Positions 19,256-28,327 of a stretch of DNA of 64,000 nucleotides are shown here, piece after piece. Location of the stretch: the NCBI RefSeq assembly GCF_036173125.1, contig NZ_CP108054.1, positions 6,725,001 to 6,789,000 on the forward strand, in the 5' to 3' direction. A model generated the notes under the pieces. That model worked only from the letters and a program-made list of their open reading frames with translations, was not told the DNA's origin and ran no database searches. This DNA comes from Streptomyces sp. NBC_00286. Its GTDB lineage: Bacteria; Actinomycetota; Actinomycetes; Streptomycetales; Streptomycetaceae. Positions within the stretch are counted from its first letter, which is position 1; each line of letters starts with the position of its first letter. Position numbers and translations under genes: made by a program.

Positions 19256-19307
19256 AGGGGCGCGGGGCTGTGACATATGCGGCTCCGCCGCGTGGGCGCG
19301 ACCAGCC
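19256..19307. repeat. Dispersed intergenic palindromic repeat, copy 2
   Basis: Second, nearly identical copy in the same orientation about 300 bases from the first, differing at a few positions in the spacer before GCGGCTCCGCCGC. It abuts the 3' end of the ABC ATPase gene and may help terminate its transcript. Confidence 0.75.
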
Positions 19308-19327
19308 CCCACCGGACCCGCAGATGG

Positions 19328-20305
19328 TCACTGCCCCTCCAGCGGAGCGGCCCCGTCGGGGCGGACCGCGATGTGATCCGGCTCCAGCTCGAGCGCAACC
19401 CGGTCGCGCATCCCGAGCGCCTCCGTGTACTCGGCCGGAAGCTGCAGCCGCCCCGCCCGGTCGAGCATGGCGTACTCGCGGGCCACCACCCTCTCGTCGC
19501 CGGTCGCGGCATCGACCTCCGTGCGGCGCAGCACCTCCGTGGAGGTGCGCCCGTCGCGGATCGCGACCGTACGGCGCACCTCACCGGCCACCGCCTGGTC
19601 ATGGGTGACGATGACGATGGTGGTGCCGAGGCGCTCGTTCGCCGTACGGAACGCGGCGAAGATCTGCTCCGCGGTGTGCGAGTCGAGCTCACCGGTGGGC
19701 TCGTCCGCGAGGAGCACGGCGGGCGAGTTGGCCAGCGCCACGGCGATGGCGACACGCTGCTGCTGTCCGCCGGACAACTGGTGCGGATGGCGGGCCCGAC
19801 AGTCGGCGATGCCGAGCAACTCCAGGAGTTCCAGGGCACGTTCGGCCTTCGCCCGGCGGCTACGGATGCCGCCGCGGGTGCCGCACAGCTGCATGGGCAG
19901 GGCGACGTTCTGCGCGGCGGTCAGATAGGGGAGGAGATTGCGGGCGGTCTGCTGCCAAACGAAGCCGACTGTCTCGCGCCGGTAGCGGAGGCGGTCCTTC
20001 GCGTTCATGGTCAGCAGATCGTGGTCGGCGACCCGGGCGGCGCCCGCCGTGGGGGTGTCGAGGCCGGCCAGGATGTTCATCAGGGTCGACTTACCGCTGC
20101 CGGACGCCCCCACCAGGGCCATCAACTCGCCCTCGCGGACCAGCAGATCGAGCCCCTGGAGCGCCTGCACCTCCACACCGTCCGTGGAGAAGACCCGGAC
20201 CAGCCGGTCACAGGTGATCAGCGCATCATGGCCGTACGCGGGCCGGTCCCGGCGGTCGGCGGCGCGCTGAGCCAGATCGGCGAAGGTCGGATTCGTAGCC
20301 GTCAT
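19328..20305 (-). CDS. MacB/LolD-type ABC ATPase with C-terminal AbrB-like domain
   Basis: 325 residues. ATPase motifs: Walker A GASGSGKSTLMN, signature LSGGQQQRVAIAVAL, Walker B AVLLADEPTGELD and H-loop IVTHDQ, with the DEPTGELDS form typical of FtsX-type exporters. After the cassette, about residues 280-325 read LDRAGRLQLPAEYTEALGM and RVALELEPDHIAV, the pattern of the SpoVT/AbrB (MazE-like) swapped hairpin. That domain usually binds DNA or dimerises proteins; here it may act in assembly or regulation. It should power the two large permeases upstream on the same strand. Two mini-reading frames immediately upstream couple it to the permease gene. Confidence 0.88.
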   Translation of the reverse strand: MTATNPTFADLAQRAADRRDRPAYGHDALITCDRLVRVFSTDGVEVQALQGLDLLVREGELMALVGASGSGKSTLMNILAGLDTPTAGAARVADHDLLTMNAKDRLRYRRETVGFVWQQTARNLLPYLTAAQNVALPMQLCGTRGGIRSRRAKAERALELLELLGIADCRARHPHQLSGGQQQRVAIAVALANSPAVLLADEPTGELDSHTAEQIFAAFRTANERLGTTIVIVTHDQAVAGEVRRTVAIRDGRTSTEVLRRTEVDAATGDERVVAREYAMLDRAGRLQLPAEYTEALGMRDRVALELEPDHIAVRPDGAAPLEGQ

Positions 20306-20340
20306 CGGGCGACTCCTACGGTCGTGATCGTGGCCGTCAT
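20302..20340 (-). CDS. 12-codon leader frame overlapping the ATPase start
   Basis: Encodes MTATITTVGVAR. Its own ATG overlaps the stop of the previous mini-frame (TGATG) and its stop overlaps the ATPase start (ATGA). The ribosome site GCAGGAG precedes it and GTAGGAG precedes the ATPase; both starts share ATGACGGC-ACG, so this frame looks like a tandem duplication of the initiation region. It may simply pass ribosomes on. Whether the peptide has a role is unknown. Confidence 0.5.
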   Translation of the reverse strand: MTATITTVGVAR

Positions 20341-20423
20341 CAGATGACTCCTGCGGTCGTGGCCATAGCCATAGCCATAGCCGTAGCCGTCATTGAGCAA
20401 CCCCGGATGATCGTGGTCGTCAT
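20340..20423 (-). CDS. 27-codon leader frame between permease and ATPase
   Basis: Starts at an ATG that overlaps the permease stop (ATGA) and ends in TGATG with the next mini-frame. It encodes MTTTIIRGCSMTATAMAMAM plus seven more residues; an internal ATG repeats the MTATA start, and hexamers of the GCTATG type repeat three times. It fills the gap between permease and ATPase so that translation need not stop. Probably a product of repeated duplication of the start region. Confidence 0.45.
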   Translation of the reverse strand: MTTTIIRGCSMTATAMAMAMATTAGVI

Positions 20424-23245
20424 CGCGCATCCCCCGCCCGGAGTTCCGTGACCGACCCCTTCCGCCCCGTCCACCACGCCTGAACCGCCGCGATACCCGT
20501 CGCGAGGAGGAGCACGGCCAGCGCGGGAAGCAACAGGGACGCCGGGTCGGTACGCAACGGGGCGGTGCCCCCTGCGGTCGCGCCGCCGGACGTGGCGAGC
20601 GCGATCGTGGTCAGGTCCACGCCCGGCGCCAGGAGCCGGACGGCCGCCCATCCGGTCAGCGCGCCGCCCGCCGCCGCGAGCAGAGCCCCCGGCAGCGCTT
20701 CCAGTACGAGCAGCCGGCGGCCCTGGCTACGGGTGAGGCCCATGGTGCGCAACCGTGCCAGCAGGGCGGCGCGCTCCGGAGCGGCCCGGACCAGGGCCAA
20801 CAGCAGCGCGAGTACGGCATATCCGGCGCCCGCCGCCACCGCCGCCGCATAGACGCGCTCGGCGCCGGACTGGAGCGGGGAGTCCACGTACCGCTCCCGC
20901 TCCTCCGACCGCAGCCGTACGTCCGTGCCGGCACCCTCGGCTTTGTGCAGCGCGCCCGCGTCGAGGTGGTCGCCGGTCAGCAGCAGAGCGGTCGGCCGCG
21001 CGGCCTCGGCGCTGAGACCGGAGCGGTCCACGACCAGGAACTCGGTGCCGGTCACGGCCGGCGTCAGCTCCCGTACAAGAGCGATCCGGACGGTGACCTC
21101 GCTGCCGTCCTCCAGCCGTACGGGATGGGGCCGGGTGCCGTACCGCTCGGCGACGGAGGGAGAGGCGAGGGCGGGAAGAACCCGCTGCCCCGAGCGGCTC
21201 AACTCGCCCCCGGGAAACGCCCCGAGCCCCGTCCGCCCCGCCAGCCTCGCGTACTCCTCCGGCTCCACCCCCGCGAGCGGCACCGTCACCGGGCCGCCCT
21301 CCGGCTTCGCCTGGTACGCGATGCTCAGTGCCGTGACCTCGTCCGCGCCGGACGTCGAGCGGATCTCCTCGGGCAGGTCGGCGGGCAGCGGACCGATGGC
21401 TTCGACGCGGGCGTCCGCACCGAGGGCGAGGACCGCCGCCCGGTCCCGCGCGTCCGCGACGCCCGCCAGCACGGAACCCCCGAACGCGGCCGTGGTCAAC
21501 GCGGTCAGCAGCGCCAGCAGCGGTAGCACCGTGGAGACGGAGGTGCGGCCCGCGCGCGCCAGCGAGAGATGGCCGACCGCACCACGCAGCCGGGCCGCGG
21601 GACGGGCAAGGCGGCGCAGCGGGAACGGGTAGATCCGGACCAGCACGAGCGCGGCGATGACGCCGATCAACACCGGGGCCAGCGCCACCAGTTGATCGCC
21701 GGACGCCGCCCCGCGCCGCCGCAGCGCGAACACCGCGGCCGACGCCAGAACGAGCAGGGTGACCTCGGCGACCGTACGGCGGCGTGAGGGACGTATGGAC
21801 GTCAGGTCCTCACGGGCGCCGTGGACCCGTACGGCACGGTGGGCGGCCGCGGCGCGCAGCGGGAGCACGACGCAGGCGAGCAGGGTGACCGCGACGGCGG
21901 CCGTCACGGCGTACGAGAGACGGCCGTACGGGACGGCGAGCAGGGCAGCCGTCAGGCCGAGCGCGCCCGCCGGAACCGCGACCACGGCCGTCTCGGCGAG
22001 CAGCCGCCCCATGACGCCGCGCAGGGAACCGCCGCGGGCGCGGAGCAGGGCGAGTTCGGTGCGGCGGCGGTCGGCGGCGAGGCCACCCGCCATGAGCAGG
22101 ACGATCGCCGCGACCGTGCCGGTGCCGAAAACGGCCACGGCGACGAGGGGGGAGATGCCGGAGCGGAGCTCGGCGTACGAGGTCAGGATGTCGTCGAGGT
22201 CGGTGGCTACATCGGCCTCCGGGTCGGTGAAGTTGCGGACTTTCAGCAGATCAGGGCCGGATTCGAGCGCGGCGACGGCGCTGCTGAGCCGGGACAGATC
22301 GCGCGCCGTCAGGCTGGCGGGGTGGGGGGCGAGCTGCCAGTAGCGCACCGGGTTTCCGGGTGTGCCGAGGAGGGCGGGGGCCGCTTCCGGGGCCAGCAGC
22401 AGGGCGCCCAGCCAGAACGTCTGCTCGTTGCCGATCGAGCCGGGGACCCGGGAGAGGGAGGGGCGGCGCAGCAGCGGCTGGGTCGTCCAGTACGGGCCTT
22501 CCGGATCGCGCGGGGCGACGATGCCGGTGATACGGACGGCCAGCGGGGCGCGCTCCACACCGGGTACGTGGATCACCGAACCCGCCTTGATCCGCAACTT
22601 CGCGGCGGTCTCCGTGGTGACCGCGGCCTCCACCTCGGCCGTCGCGGCGGTCACCTTGCCGTCGGTGCGCGGGAAGCGTCCCTCGCGCAGCTTGGAGTGG
22701 TCGGCGAGGCCGTTTGGCGCGGCGAGCGACATCTGCGCGGGCAGCCCGCTCGGCCGCGGCAGCCAGCGCTCGGGCGCCTCGAGCGGTTCGGCGTTGCGGA
22801 CGCCGTACGTGGACTGGTCACGGTCGGGGACGAGGGGTGCCCGGACCAAGTCCAGCAGTTGCGCGTACTGCTCGCTCAGCTTGTCCGGGCGCAGCGCCGA
22901 CTCCCGTTCCCCCTGCGAGATGGGGCCCCACGGCTGCGGTGCGGACAGCTCTACGGAGCTCGACTGGGCCGTCGCCTGTTCGACGGCGTGGCGCAGACCC
23001 TCGTCCTCGTAACGGTCGACCGCGCGCGGGAAGACGGCGGCCAGCGAGGCGGTCAGCGCGACGAGCAGAGCCAGGGCGACGGCGGCACCGGGTGCGGCAC
23101 GCAGGCGGGTACGGGTCCAGGGGGCGACCGTGTGGCGAGGCGCGGCCTTGTCATGAGGCGTCGTGTTGCGAGACGAGGCCTTGTCATGAGGTGCAGCCTC
23201 GTCCTGAGGTGTGACCGAGTCACGAGGTGCGGGCACTTCACTCAC
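20420..23245 (-). CDS. FtsX-type ABC permease, 941 residues
   Basis: Large permease of the MacB/FtsX class. One span near residue 50 follows a polar N-terminus with PHDKA-type repeats. A long extracellular part follows, then four-helix FtsX blocks around GISPLVAVAVFGTGTVAAIV, ALLAVPYGRL and, near the C-terminus, AAAVAAGAGYAVLALLLALV and GALLAAAGGALTGWAAV. RTELALLRARGGSLRGV is the conserved coupling motif. The GTG start overlaps the upstream permease gene by 8 bases. It should pair with the second permease and the AbrB-tailed ATPase, possibly moving lipids, lipoproteins or peptides. Substrate unknown. Confidence 0.85.
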   Translation of the reverse strand: MSEVPAPRDSVTPQDEAAPHDKASSRNTTPHDKAAPRHTVAPWTRTRLRAAPGAAVALALLVALTASLAAVFPRAVDRYEDEGLRHAVEQATAQSSSVELSAPQPWGPISQGERESALRPDKLSEQYAQLLDLVRAPLVPDRDQSTYGVRNAEPLEAPERWLPRPSGLPAQMSLAAPNGLADHSKLREGRFPRTDGKVTAATAEVEAAVTTETAAKLRIKAGSVIHVPGVERAPLAVRITGIVAPRDPEGPYWTTQPLLRRPSLSRVPGSIGNEQTFWLGALLLAPEAAPALLGTPGNPVRYWQLAPHPASLTARDLSRLSSAVAALESGPDLLKVRNFTDPEADVATDLDDILTSYAELRSGISPLVAVAVFGTGTVAAIVLLMAGGLAADRRRTELALLRARGGSLRGVMGRLLAETAVVAVPAGALGLTAALLAVPYGRLSYAVTAAVAVTLLACVVLPLRAAAAHRAVRVHGAREDLTSIRPSRRRTVAEVTLLVLASAAVFALRRRGAASGDQLVALAPVLIGVIAALVLVRIYPFPLRRLARPAARLRGAVGHLSLARAGRTSVSTVLPLLALLTALTTAAFGGSVLAGVADARDRAAVLALGADARVEAIGPLPADLPEEIRSTSGADEVTALSIAYQAKPEGGPVTVPLAGVEPEEYARLAGRTGLGAFPGGELSRSGQRVLPALASPSVAERYGTRPHPVRLEDGSEVTVRIALVRELTPAVTGTEFLVVDRSGLSAEAARPTALLLTGDHLDAGALHKAEGAGTDVRLRSEERERYVDSPLQSGAERVYAAAVAAGAGYAVLALLLALVRAAPERAALLARLRTMGLTRSQGRRLLVLEALPGALLAAAGGALTGWAAVRLLAPGVDLTTIALATSGGATAGGTAPLRTDPASLLLPALAVLLLATGIAAVQAWWTGRKGSVTELRAGDAR

Positions 23246-26200
23246 CCCCCTGGCTACGCAGCGAACTCGCCGCATCCTGCCGCCGCAGCGCCAGTACCGC
23301 CGTGACCAGCAGCGGCAAGACGACGACCGCCGTCAGCAGGACGGCCACCTGACCCAGCGGGAGCTCCACCAGCACCTGCGGCACCGGCTGCGTAGCCCGT
23401 GGGGTCAGGACGATCAGCGGGATCACCGCCCGGGTCAGCACCGCCCCGAGCGCCACCCCCACCACCAGCGCAAGCGCGACCAGAACGCCTTGCTCGGCGG
23501 CGATCAGCCGGGCCAGCTGGCGGCGCGGGGCGCCCAGGGCGCGGAGGATCGCGAACTCGGTGCCCCGTTCCCGTAGCGAACCCGCCGTGCTCACCGCGAA
23601 ACCGACCGCGGCCAGCGCGGCGGCCACCGTGGCCGCCGCCGCGAACGCCGACTGAGGCCCCGCCCCGAAGGGATCGTCACGCAGGCCGTCCGCGACCTCG
23701 TCCCGCACAACCACCTGCGACGGCTCGACATCCGGCCGCTCGCGCAACTGCGCCGCCACGCGCGCCGCACTGCCCGGCTCGGCCCGCAGCCACCACTCGC
23801 TGGGCGTGACGCTCTCGCCGTACCGCGCCTCCAGCACCCGGTTCACGGACCGCAGATCGACCAGCAGCGCGCCACCACTGGTGGCCGACGCGTCCTCGGC
23901 CGTCGGCAGCGCCCGTACGCTCCCCACGATCCGCACCGGCACGGTCGAACCGTCGAACGACACCTCCACCCGTTGCCCGGTGCGAGCGCCCGCCGACTGA
24001 AGGAAACGGTCGGTCGCCAGGGCCGTGACCTCCGGTGTGGCGGGCTGGGTGACCTGCAGCCGGACCGTGAACGGGAAGGGGTTCCAGGCCACTTCGCGGG
24101 GCACATAGCCGGTGCCGTAGCTGACCGTCAGCGGCCGGGAGGACTCCACGCGCGCACGGGTCGGGGCCGCGTCGCCCTCGGGGTCCACCATGATGCTGTC
24201 GCTTCGGGACTTCGCCTTCCACGAGCTGGGCTGCGGCAGCGTGCGCTTCTGGCCGTCGACTCCCGTGGCCGTCAACTCCTCGACAGTGAACCGGTGTTGC
24301 TCGGCCTTGTCGATCGGCTGGGTCATGTCCAGTTGCATCCCGATGAGCGTCAGCGGCTCGGCCGGGGCCGCCGCGACCCGCTCGAGGTCCAGGGTGAGGG
24401 TGTGCGCCCGGCCGTCGGCGGGCAGCTCGCCGACGGTGACCCGGTACGGCACCCCGTACCGGTCCTCCAGAGTCACCGCGACGTCCGCGGTCACCTCCGA
24501 AGGGCCCTCACCGGAAGCCTTGGAGGCAATGTCACGGAGCCGAAGGCCCAGATCCAGGCGGCTGGTCCCCTTCGGCAGCGTCGTACCCTCGGCAGCCACC
24601 CGCCCCGGACCGAGCTTCGCCAGCAACCGTCCCACCGGCTCGTCCGCCAGATCCCGCCGCATCAGCAGTGCGCCTCCCGCTTCCCCCAAGTCACCCGTGT
24701 TCAGGGCCAGCACCGAAGCCGTCCGGTCGCCGGACAACGGCACTGTCGTACGCACGGCGGGCGCGGCCTCGCGTACGCCCTCGACCTCGGCGTAGACCCC
24801 GGCCGCGCCCAACCCGCCCTCGCCGACACCGAGTACACGTACCGACGTACCGGACTGGAAGTCCGCCTGGTCGTCCTGCGAGCGGTCCCAGGAAGCGCCC
24901 TGGCCGATGGCGAGCATGCCCAGGGCGATGGCGAGGACGAGCAGCAGTACGGGTCCTGCGCCGCGCATCGGGCGGCGGCTGAACTGCCAGCCCGCGAGTG
25001 CCGCAGGCAGTCCGCGCCCGCCGGCCGCGCGGCGTTCTGCGAGACGGGCGACGGGCGGCAGCAGCCGCAGGGTGAGGACGGTTCCGGCGAGCAGGGCGAG
25101 CGCGGGCGCCGAGACGAGCAGCGGGTCGATGCCGAGGGTGCCGGAGGTGTCGTCGGTGACGGCGCCGGAGGTCTGCCGGTTCAGCTGCCAGTACGCGACC
25201 GCCGCGATCACCAGCAGGCCCACGTCCGCGCCCGCCCGTACCGGCGCGGGCAGCGCCCGGGCCCGGCCCTTGGGCTCCGCGTTCAGCGCGGGCACGGTCA
25301 CCGCGAGCGCACACCCCAGCGCCACCCCCGCCGCCACCAGCCACAGCGAGCCGACCGCCGCCGAGGTGTCGAGCTCCAGCCCGATCCGGGACAGCGCCCC
25401 CTGCCCGGCCAGCAACCGCGTCAACGGCCCGGCGAGCAGCGGTGCGCAGACAGCAGCGGGCACGGCGAGCAGCAGCGCCTCGAGCGCGGCGAAGCCCGCG
25501 ACCCGGCCCCGCGAACCGCCGCGCGCCCGCAACAGCCGCGTCTCACCGGCCCGTTCGGTACTCAGCAGCCGGGCCACCAGCAGCAGTGCGTAGCCGGCGA
25601 GCAGTGCGAGCTGGAGCGCGACGATCAGCAGCGTGGAGCGGGAGACGAGCAGTGAACGTTCGACCCGGTCCAGCTCCTCCGGCAACGAGGTCGTGACGGC
25701 CGTGGTGCCGTGCATCGCCGGGGACTTGACCAGCGCCTTGGGACCGGCGAGCGCGGCCTCCCGCAGGGCGTCGATCCGCCCGGTCGTCAGCTCCCGGAAG
25801 TCGGCGGACGCCAGCCAGGCCGAAGGCCCCTCGCTCACCCGCCCGTTCGCGCTCAGGACCGCCGGATCGGTGAGCAGCGGCCCGTACGTGGTGAAGTCGA
25901 CCTCCTTGATGCCACGGCCGCCGAGCTCGTCCAACTTCCAGTACGGCGAGGTGACTTGGGCGGGCCGGTACAGACCGCTGACCCGGATGCGCGCGTCCGG
26001 CCCGTCGAGCCGGTCGACGAGCGTGAGCCGCGCGCCGGGCTTCAGCGACAGCGCCCGCGCCGCCGCCTCGGGAAGGGCCACCTCGATCTCGCGGCCTGCC
26101 GCATTGCGCGGCAGCCGACCCTCGACGACGCGGACCTGCGAGCGGTCCAGCGCCGCGAAGTGCGTGAGATCCGGGTCGCCGGACCGGGCGGAGGGCGGCT

Positions 26201-26588
26201 GCAACGACCGCGGCAGCGCGTACGGTCCCGACCGCACCAGCGTCCGCAGCGTCACCGGGAGCCCGTCGAAGGTACGCCGGGCCCCGTCGCGTACGACCTT
26301 GTCGGCGGCCTCGCGCTCGTCCGCCGGCACATCGGCCTCGACGAACAGGGTCGTGGCAGCGGCGCTCTCCGTACCGGACGAGCCGGACGAGCCCGAGGTG
26401 TCCGACGTGCTCGTTGTGTCCGAGGCGTCGGCCGTTGCGAGGAGCGAATGGCGCAGGGCCGCGTCGCCGATCGCGCCCGAGTACGCGGTGAGGGTCGTCA
26501 GGACGGCGGTCGTCAGGATGACGGTGAGCAGCGCTGCCGTCAGCAGCAGACGGTGCGCCCGCGCACGCGATAAGACGAACTCCGTCAC
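23238..26588 (-). CDS. FtsX-type ABC permease, 1116 residues
   Basis: First gene of the exporter operon. An N-terminal span (LLLTAALLTVILTTAVLTTL) anchors a long extracellular region. Coupling motifs TRLLRARGGSRGRVAGFAAL and, near the C-terminus, TEFAILRALGAPRRQLARLI mark two FtsX blocks; about eight to ten spans in all. The extracellular parts are beta-rich and have no recognised enzyme domain. The start is GTG. It is homologous in layout to the following permease, so the pair probably forms a heterodimeric channel. Nothing nearby names the cargo. Confidence 0.85.
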   Translation of the reverse strand: MTEFVLSRARAHRLLLTAALLTVILTTAVLTTLTAYSGAIGDAALRHSLLATADASDTTSTSDTSGSSGSSGTESAAATTLFVEADVPADEREAADKVVRDGARRTFDGLPVTLRTLVRSGPYALPRSLQPPSARSGDPDLTHFAALDRSQVRVVEGRLPRNAAGREIEVALPEAAARALSLKPGARLTLVDRLDGPDARIRVSGLYRPAQVTSPYWKLDELGGRGIKEVDFTTYGPLLTDPAVLSANGRVSEGPSAWLASADFRELTTGRIDALREAALAGPKALVKSPAMHGTTAVTTSLPEELDRVERSLLVSRSTLLIVALQLALLAGYALLLVARLLSTERAGETRLLRARGGSRGRVAGFAALEALLLAVPAAVCAPLLAGPLTRLLAGQGALSRIGLELDTSAAVGSLWLVAAGVALGCALAVTVPALNAEPKGRARALPAPVRAGADVGLLVIAAVAYWQLNRQTSGAVTDDTSGTLGIDPLLVSAPALALLAGTVLTLRLLPPVARLAERRAAGGRGLPAALAGWQFSRRPMRGAGPVLLLVLAIALGMLAIGQGASWDRSQDDQADFQSGTSVRVLGVGEGGLGAAGVYAEVEGVREAAPAVRTTVPLSGDRTASVLALNTGDLGEAGGALLMRRDLADEPVGRLLAKLGPGRVAAEGTTLPKGTSRLDLGLRLRDIASKASGEGPSEVTADVAVTLEDRYGVPYRVTVGELPADGRAHTLTLDLERVAAAPAEPLTLIGMQLDMTQPIDKAEQHRFTVEELTATGVDGQKRTLPQPSSWKAKSRSDSIMVDPEGDAAPTRARVESSRPLTVSYGTGYVPREVAWNPFPFTVRLQVTQPATPEVTALATDRFLQSAGARTGQRVEVSFDGSTVPVRIVGSVRALPTAEDASATSGGALLVDLRSVNRVLEARYGESVTPSEWWLRAEPGSAARVAAQLRERPDVEPSQVVVRDEVADGLRDDPFGAGPQSAFAAAATVAAALAAVGFAVSTAGSLRERGTEFAILRALGAPRRQLARLIAAEQGVLVALALVVGVALGAVLTRAVIPLIVLTPRATQPVPQVLVELPLGQVAVLLTAVVVLPLLVTAVLALRRQDAASSLRSQGGE

Positions 26589-26706
26589 CCGGCTCCCCCG
26601 CCTGTCCCGGACCTCCGGGTGATGTTGTCAGAGGGAACGGGCTACGGGTAAGCGCTTGTCGTCCGGGCTTGACCGGATTGTGATAGACGCCGTTCGGAAA
26701 GCGGTG

Positions 26707-27126
26707 TCAGCCCGCCGTGTTCACCATCGACGCCGCCGCGTACGTCAGGTAGTTCCACAGCGTGTGCTCGTGCTCCTCGGAGAGGCCGAGCTCGTCGACG
26801 GCGACCCGCATGTGCTTCAGCCAGGCGTCGTGCGCCGCGCGGTCGACGGCGAAGGGAGCGTGGCGCATCCGCAGCCGGGGGTGACCGCGGTTCTCGCTGT
26901 ACGTGGTGGGTCCGCCCCAGTACTGGATCAGGAACAGCGTGAGGCGCTCCTCGGCCGGGCCCAGGTCCTCCTCGGGATACATGGGCCGCAGCAGCGGGTC
27001 CTCGGCGACACCCTCGTAGAAACGGTGGACGAGGCGGCGGAAGGTCTCCTCCCCGCCGACCTGCTCGTAGAAGGTCTGCTCTTGAAGCGTGCCGCGCCGA
27101 ATCTCGACCACGTTGGTTGGCCTCAC
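26707..27126 (-). CDS. glbO: Group II truncated hemoglobin
   Basis: 139 residues, within the usual trHbO range. Core features: TFYEQVGGEETFRRLVHRFY (helices A-B with B10 tyrosine), LRPMYPEEDL, ERLTLFLIQYWGGPTTYSE, and RHAPFAVDRAAHDAWLKHM with the proximal histidine. The WGGP and tryptophan at G8 are characteristic of group II. Such globins bind oxygen tightly and are linked to oxidative or nitrosative stress and redox control. The GTG start is tentative because no good ribosome site is visible and a second GTG lies six codons in. It is divergent from the PCMT-type gene across a 193-base gap holding a palindrome. Confidence 0.92.
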   Translation of the reverse strand: MRPTNVVEIRRGTLQEQTFYEQVGGEETFRRLVHRFYEGVAEDPLLRPMYPEEDLGPAEERLTLFLIQYWGGPTTYSENRGHPRLRMRHAPFAVDRAAHDAWLKHMRVAVDELGLSEEHEHTLWNYLTYAAASMVNTAG

Positions 27127-27168
27127 AAAAATCGCTCTGGTCAGCCCCTGGCTCTGTTCGGCCGGGGG

Positions 27169-27188
27169 TCCGGGGGTTGTCCCCCGGA
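27169..27188. repeat. Perfect 8-bp stem palindrome, common Streptomyces intergenic type
   Basis: TCCGGGGG and CCCCCGGA pair around a TTGT loop, between divergent glbO and a methyltransferase gene. Elements of this form are frequent between Streptomyces genes. It lies 43 bases upstream of the glbO start, so it could affect the glbO leader. Confidence 0.7.
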
Positions 27189-27319
27189 AATTGCAGCCAC
27201 GTCACCCATGGTCTCAGACGGGCAGACCGAGGACTCAAGGCTTAGGACTACGGGGAAAGCGCGCGGAACGGCGCAACCAAGCGCTCGCCCCTGGGAGCCT
27301 CGCGCCGCACAGTGGAGGT

Positions 27320-28300
27320 ATGAGCGCGCACGCCATCGACCACGGCCTGGACGACCTCGCCGCCACGGCGCGGGCGGCGCTGGTGCGCGAGATCGAGGCA
27401 GGCGGAGCCTGGAGCAGTGATCCGCGCTGGCGGGAGGCCTTCGAGAGTGTCCCGCGTCACCTCTTCGTGCCGTACTACTTCGTCGGTGCGGAGGACGGCT
27501 ATGAGCGGCTGTGGTGCGAGGACCCCGACCGGCGCCGACGTGAGCGCTGGCTGCGCGGCGCGTACGCGGACTCCCCGCTGGCCACCCGGGTACGCGACGG
27601 CCAGCTGGTCTCGTCCAGCAGCCAGCCGTCCCTGATGGCGAAGATGCTGGCGGAGCTGGAGGTACGGGACGGCAACGCGGTCCTGGAGATCGGCGCGGGC
27701 ACCGGCTACAACGCGGCCCTGCTCGCCCATCGCCTCGGCGACGAACTGGTCACCACCATCGATCTGGACCCGGAGATCACCGAGTCCGCCCGGCGGCATC
27801 TGGCGGCCGCCGGGTACCACCCGAGAGTCGTCACGGGTGACGGCGCCCGCGGCTGTCCGGAGCACGCCCCGTACGACCGCGTCATCGTGACCTGTGCGGT
27901 GACCTCGATCCCGCGCCCCTGGCTCGCCCAGTGCAACCCCGGCGCCCATATCCTCGCGCCGATCGCGACCGGCGTGATCGACCTGCGCGTACGCGACGCC
28001 GGGCACGCCGAGGGTCACTTCCTGCAGACGCCCGCCTACTTCGTGCCCCTGCGCGGCACCGAGCGGCCCGAACCGCGGCCCACGGCGGACGGCGGTCTGC
28101 CGCGCCGGGCGATCCAGAACGAACTCTTCCGCTTCCTGTTGGCCCTCACAGCGGGCGCCCTCGACCCCCACGAGGCCCTGGCCCTGTGGGAGCGCGAGGA
28201 GCAGCCCGAACGGGAGCGGTACGGGATCACGGTCAGCGGCGAACGCGAGTGGGCCTGGCTGGACGACCCGGAAGGACCGTACGCCTGGCCGCTCGCGTAA
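27320..28300 (+). CDS. Protein-L-isoaspartate methyltransferase-like protein
   Basis: 326 residues. The SAM-binding core is clear: VLEIGAGTGYNAALLAHRLG, then VTTIDLDPEITESARRHL and VVTGDGARGCPEHAPYDRVIVT, the order of PCMT-family enzymes. QLVSSSSQPSLMAKMLAEL before it matches the substrate region of isoaspartate methyltransferases, which repair aged aspartyl residues. The C-terminal about 100 residues (RGTERPEPRPTADGGL, LTAGALDPHEALALWERE) are an actinobacterial extension, and such proteins include modifiers in peptide biosynthesis, so the true substrate is open. GGAGG sits unusually close (one base) to the chosen ATG. Confidence 0.8.
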   Translation: MSAHAIDHGLDDLAATARAALVREIEAGGAWSSDPRWREAFESVPRHLFVPYYFVGAEDGYERLWCEDPDRRRRERWLRGAYADSPLATRVRDGQLVSSSSQPSLMAKMLAELEVRDGNAVLEIGAGTGYNAALLAHRLGDELVTTIDLDPEITESARRHLAAAGYHPRVVTGDGARGCPEHAPYDRVIVTCAVTSIPRPWLAQCNPGAHILAPIATGVIDLRVRDAGHAEGHFLQTPAYFVPLRGTERPEPRPTADGGLPRRAIQNELFRFLLALTAGALDPHEALALWEREEQPERERYGITVSGEREWAWLDDPEGPYAWPLA

Positions 28301-28327
28301 CGCAGATCACATGGCGTCGGGACTGCT

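Larger units (their letters stand above)
18924..19327. other. Gene-free region with two dispersed-type repeats
   Basis: This 404-base region lies between convergent genes. It holds two copies of a GC-rich element (listed separately) and several GC-rich self-complementary stretches. Short open frames run through it on both strands but have no ribosome sites and show only repeat-derived sequence, so none is called. Confidence 0.6.

Noticed and set aside
19034..19273. Short plus-strand frame in the repeat region
   Set aside because: No ribosome site and composed of dispersed-repeat and GC-rich simple sequence.
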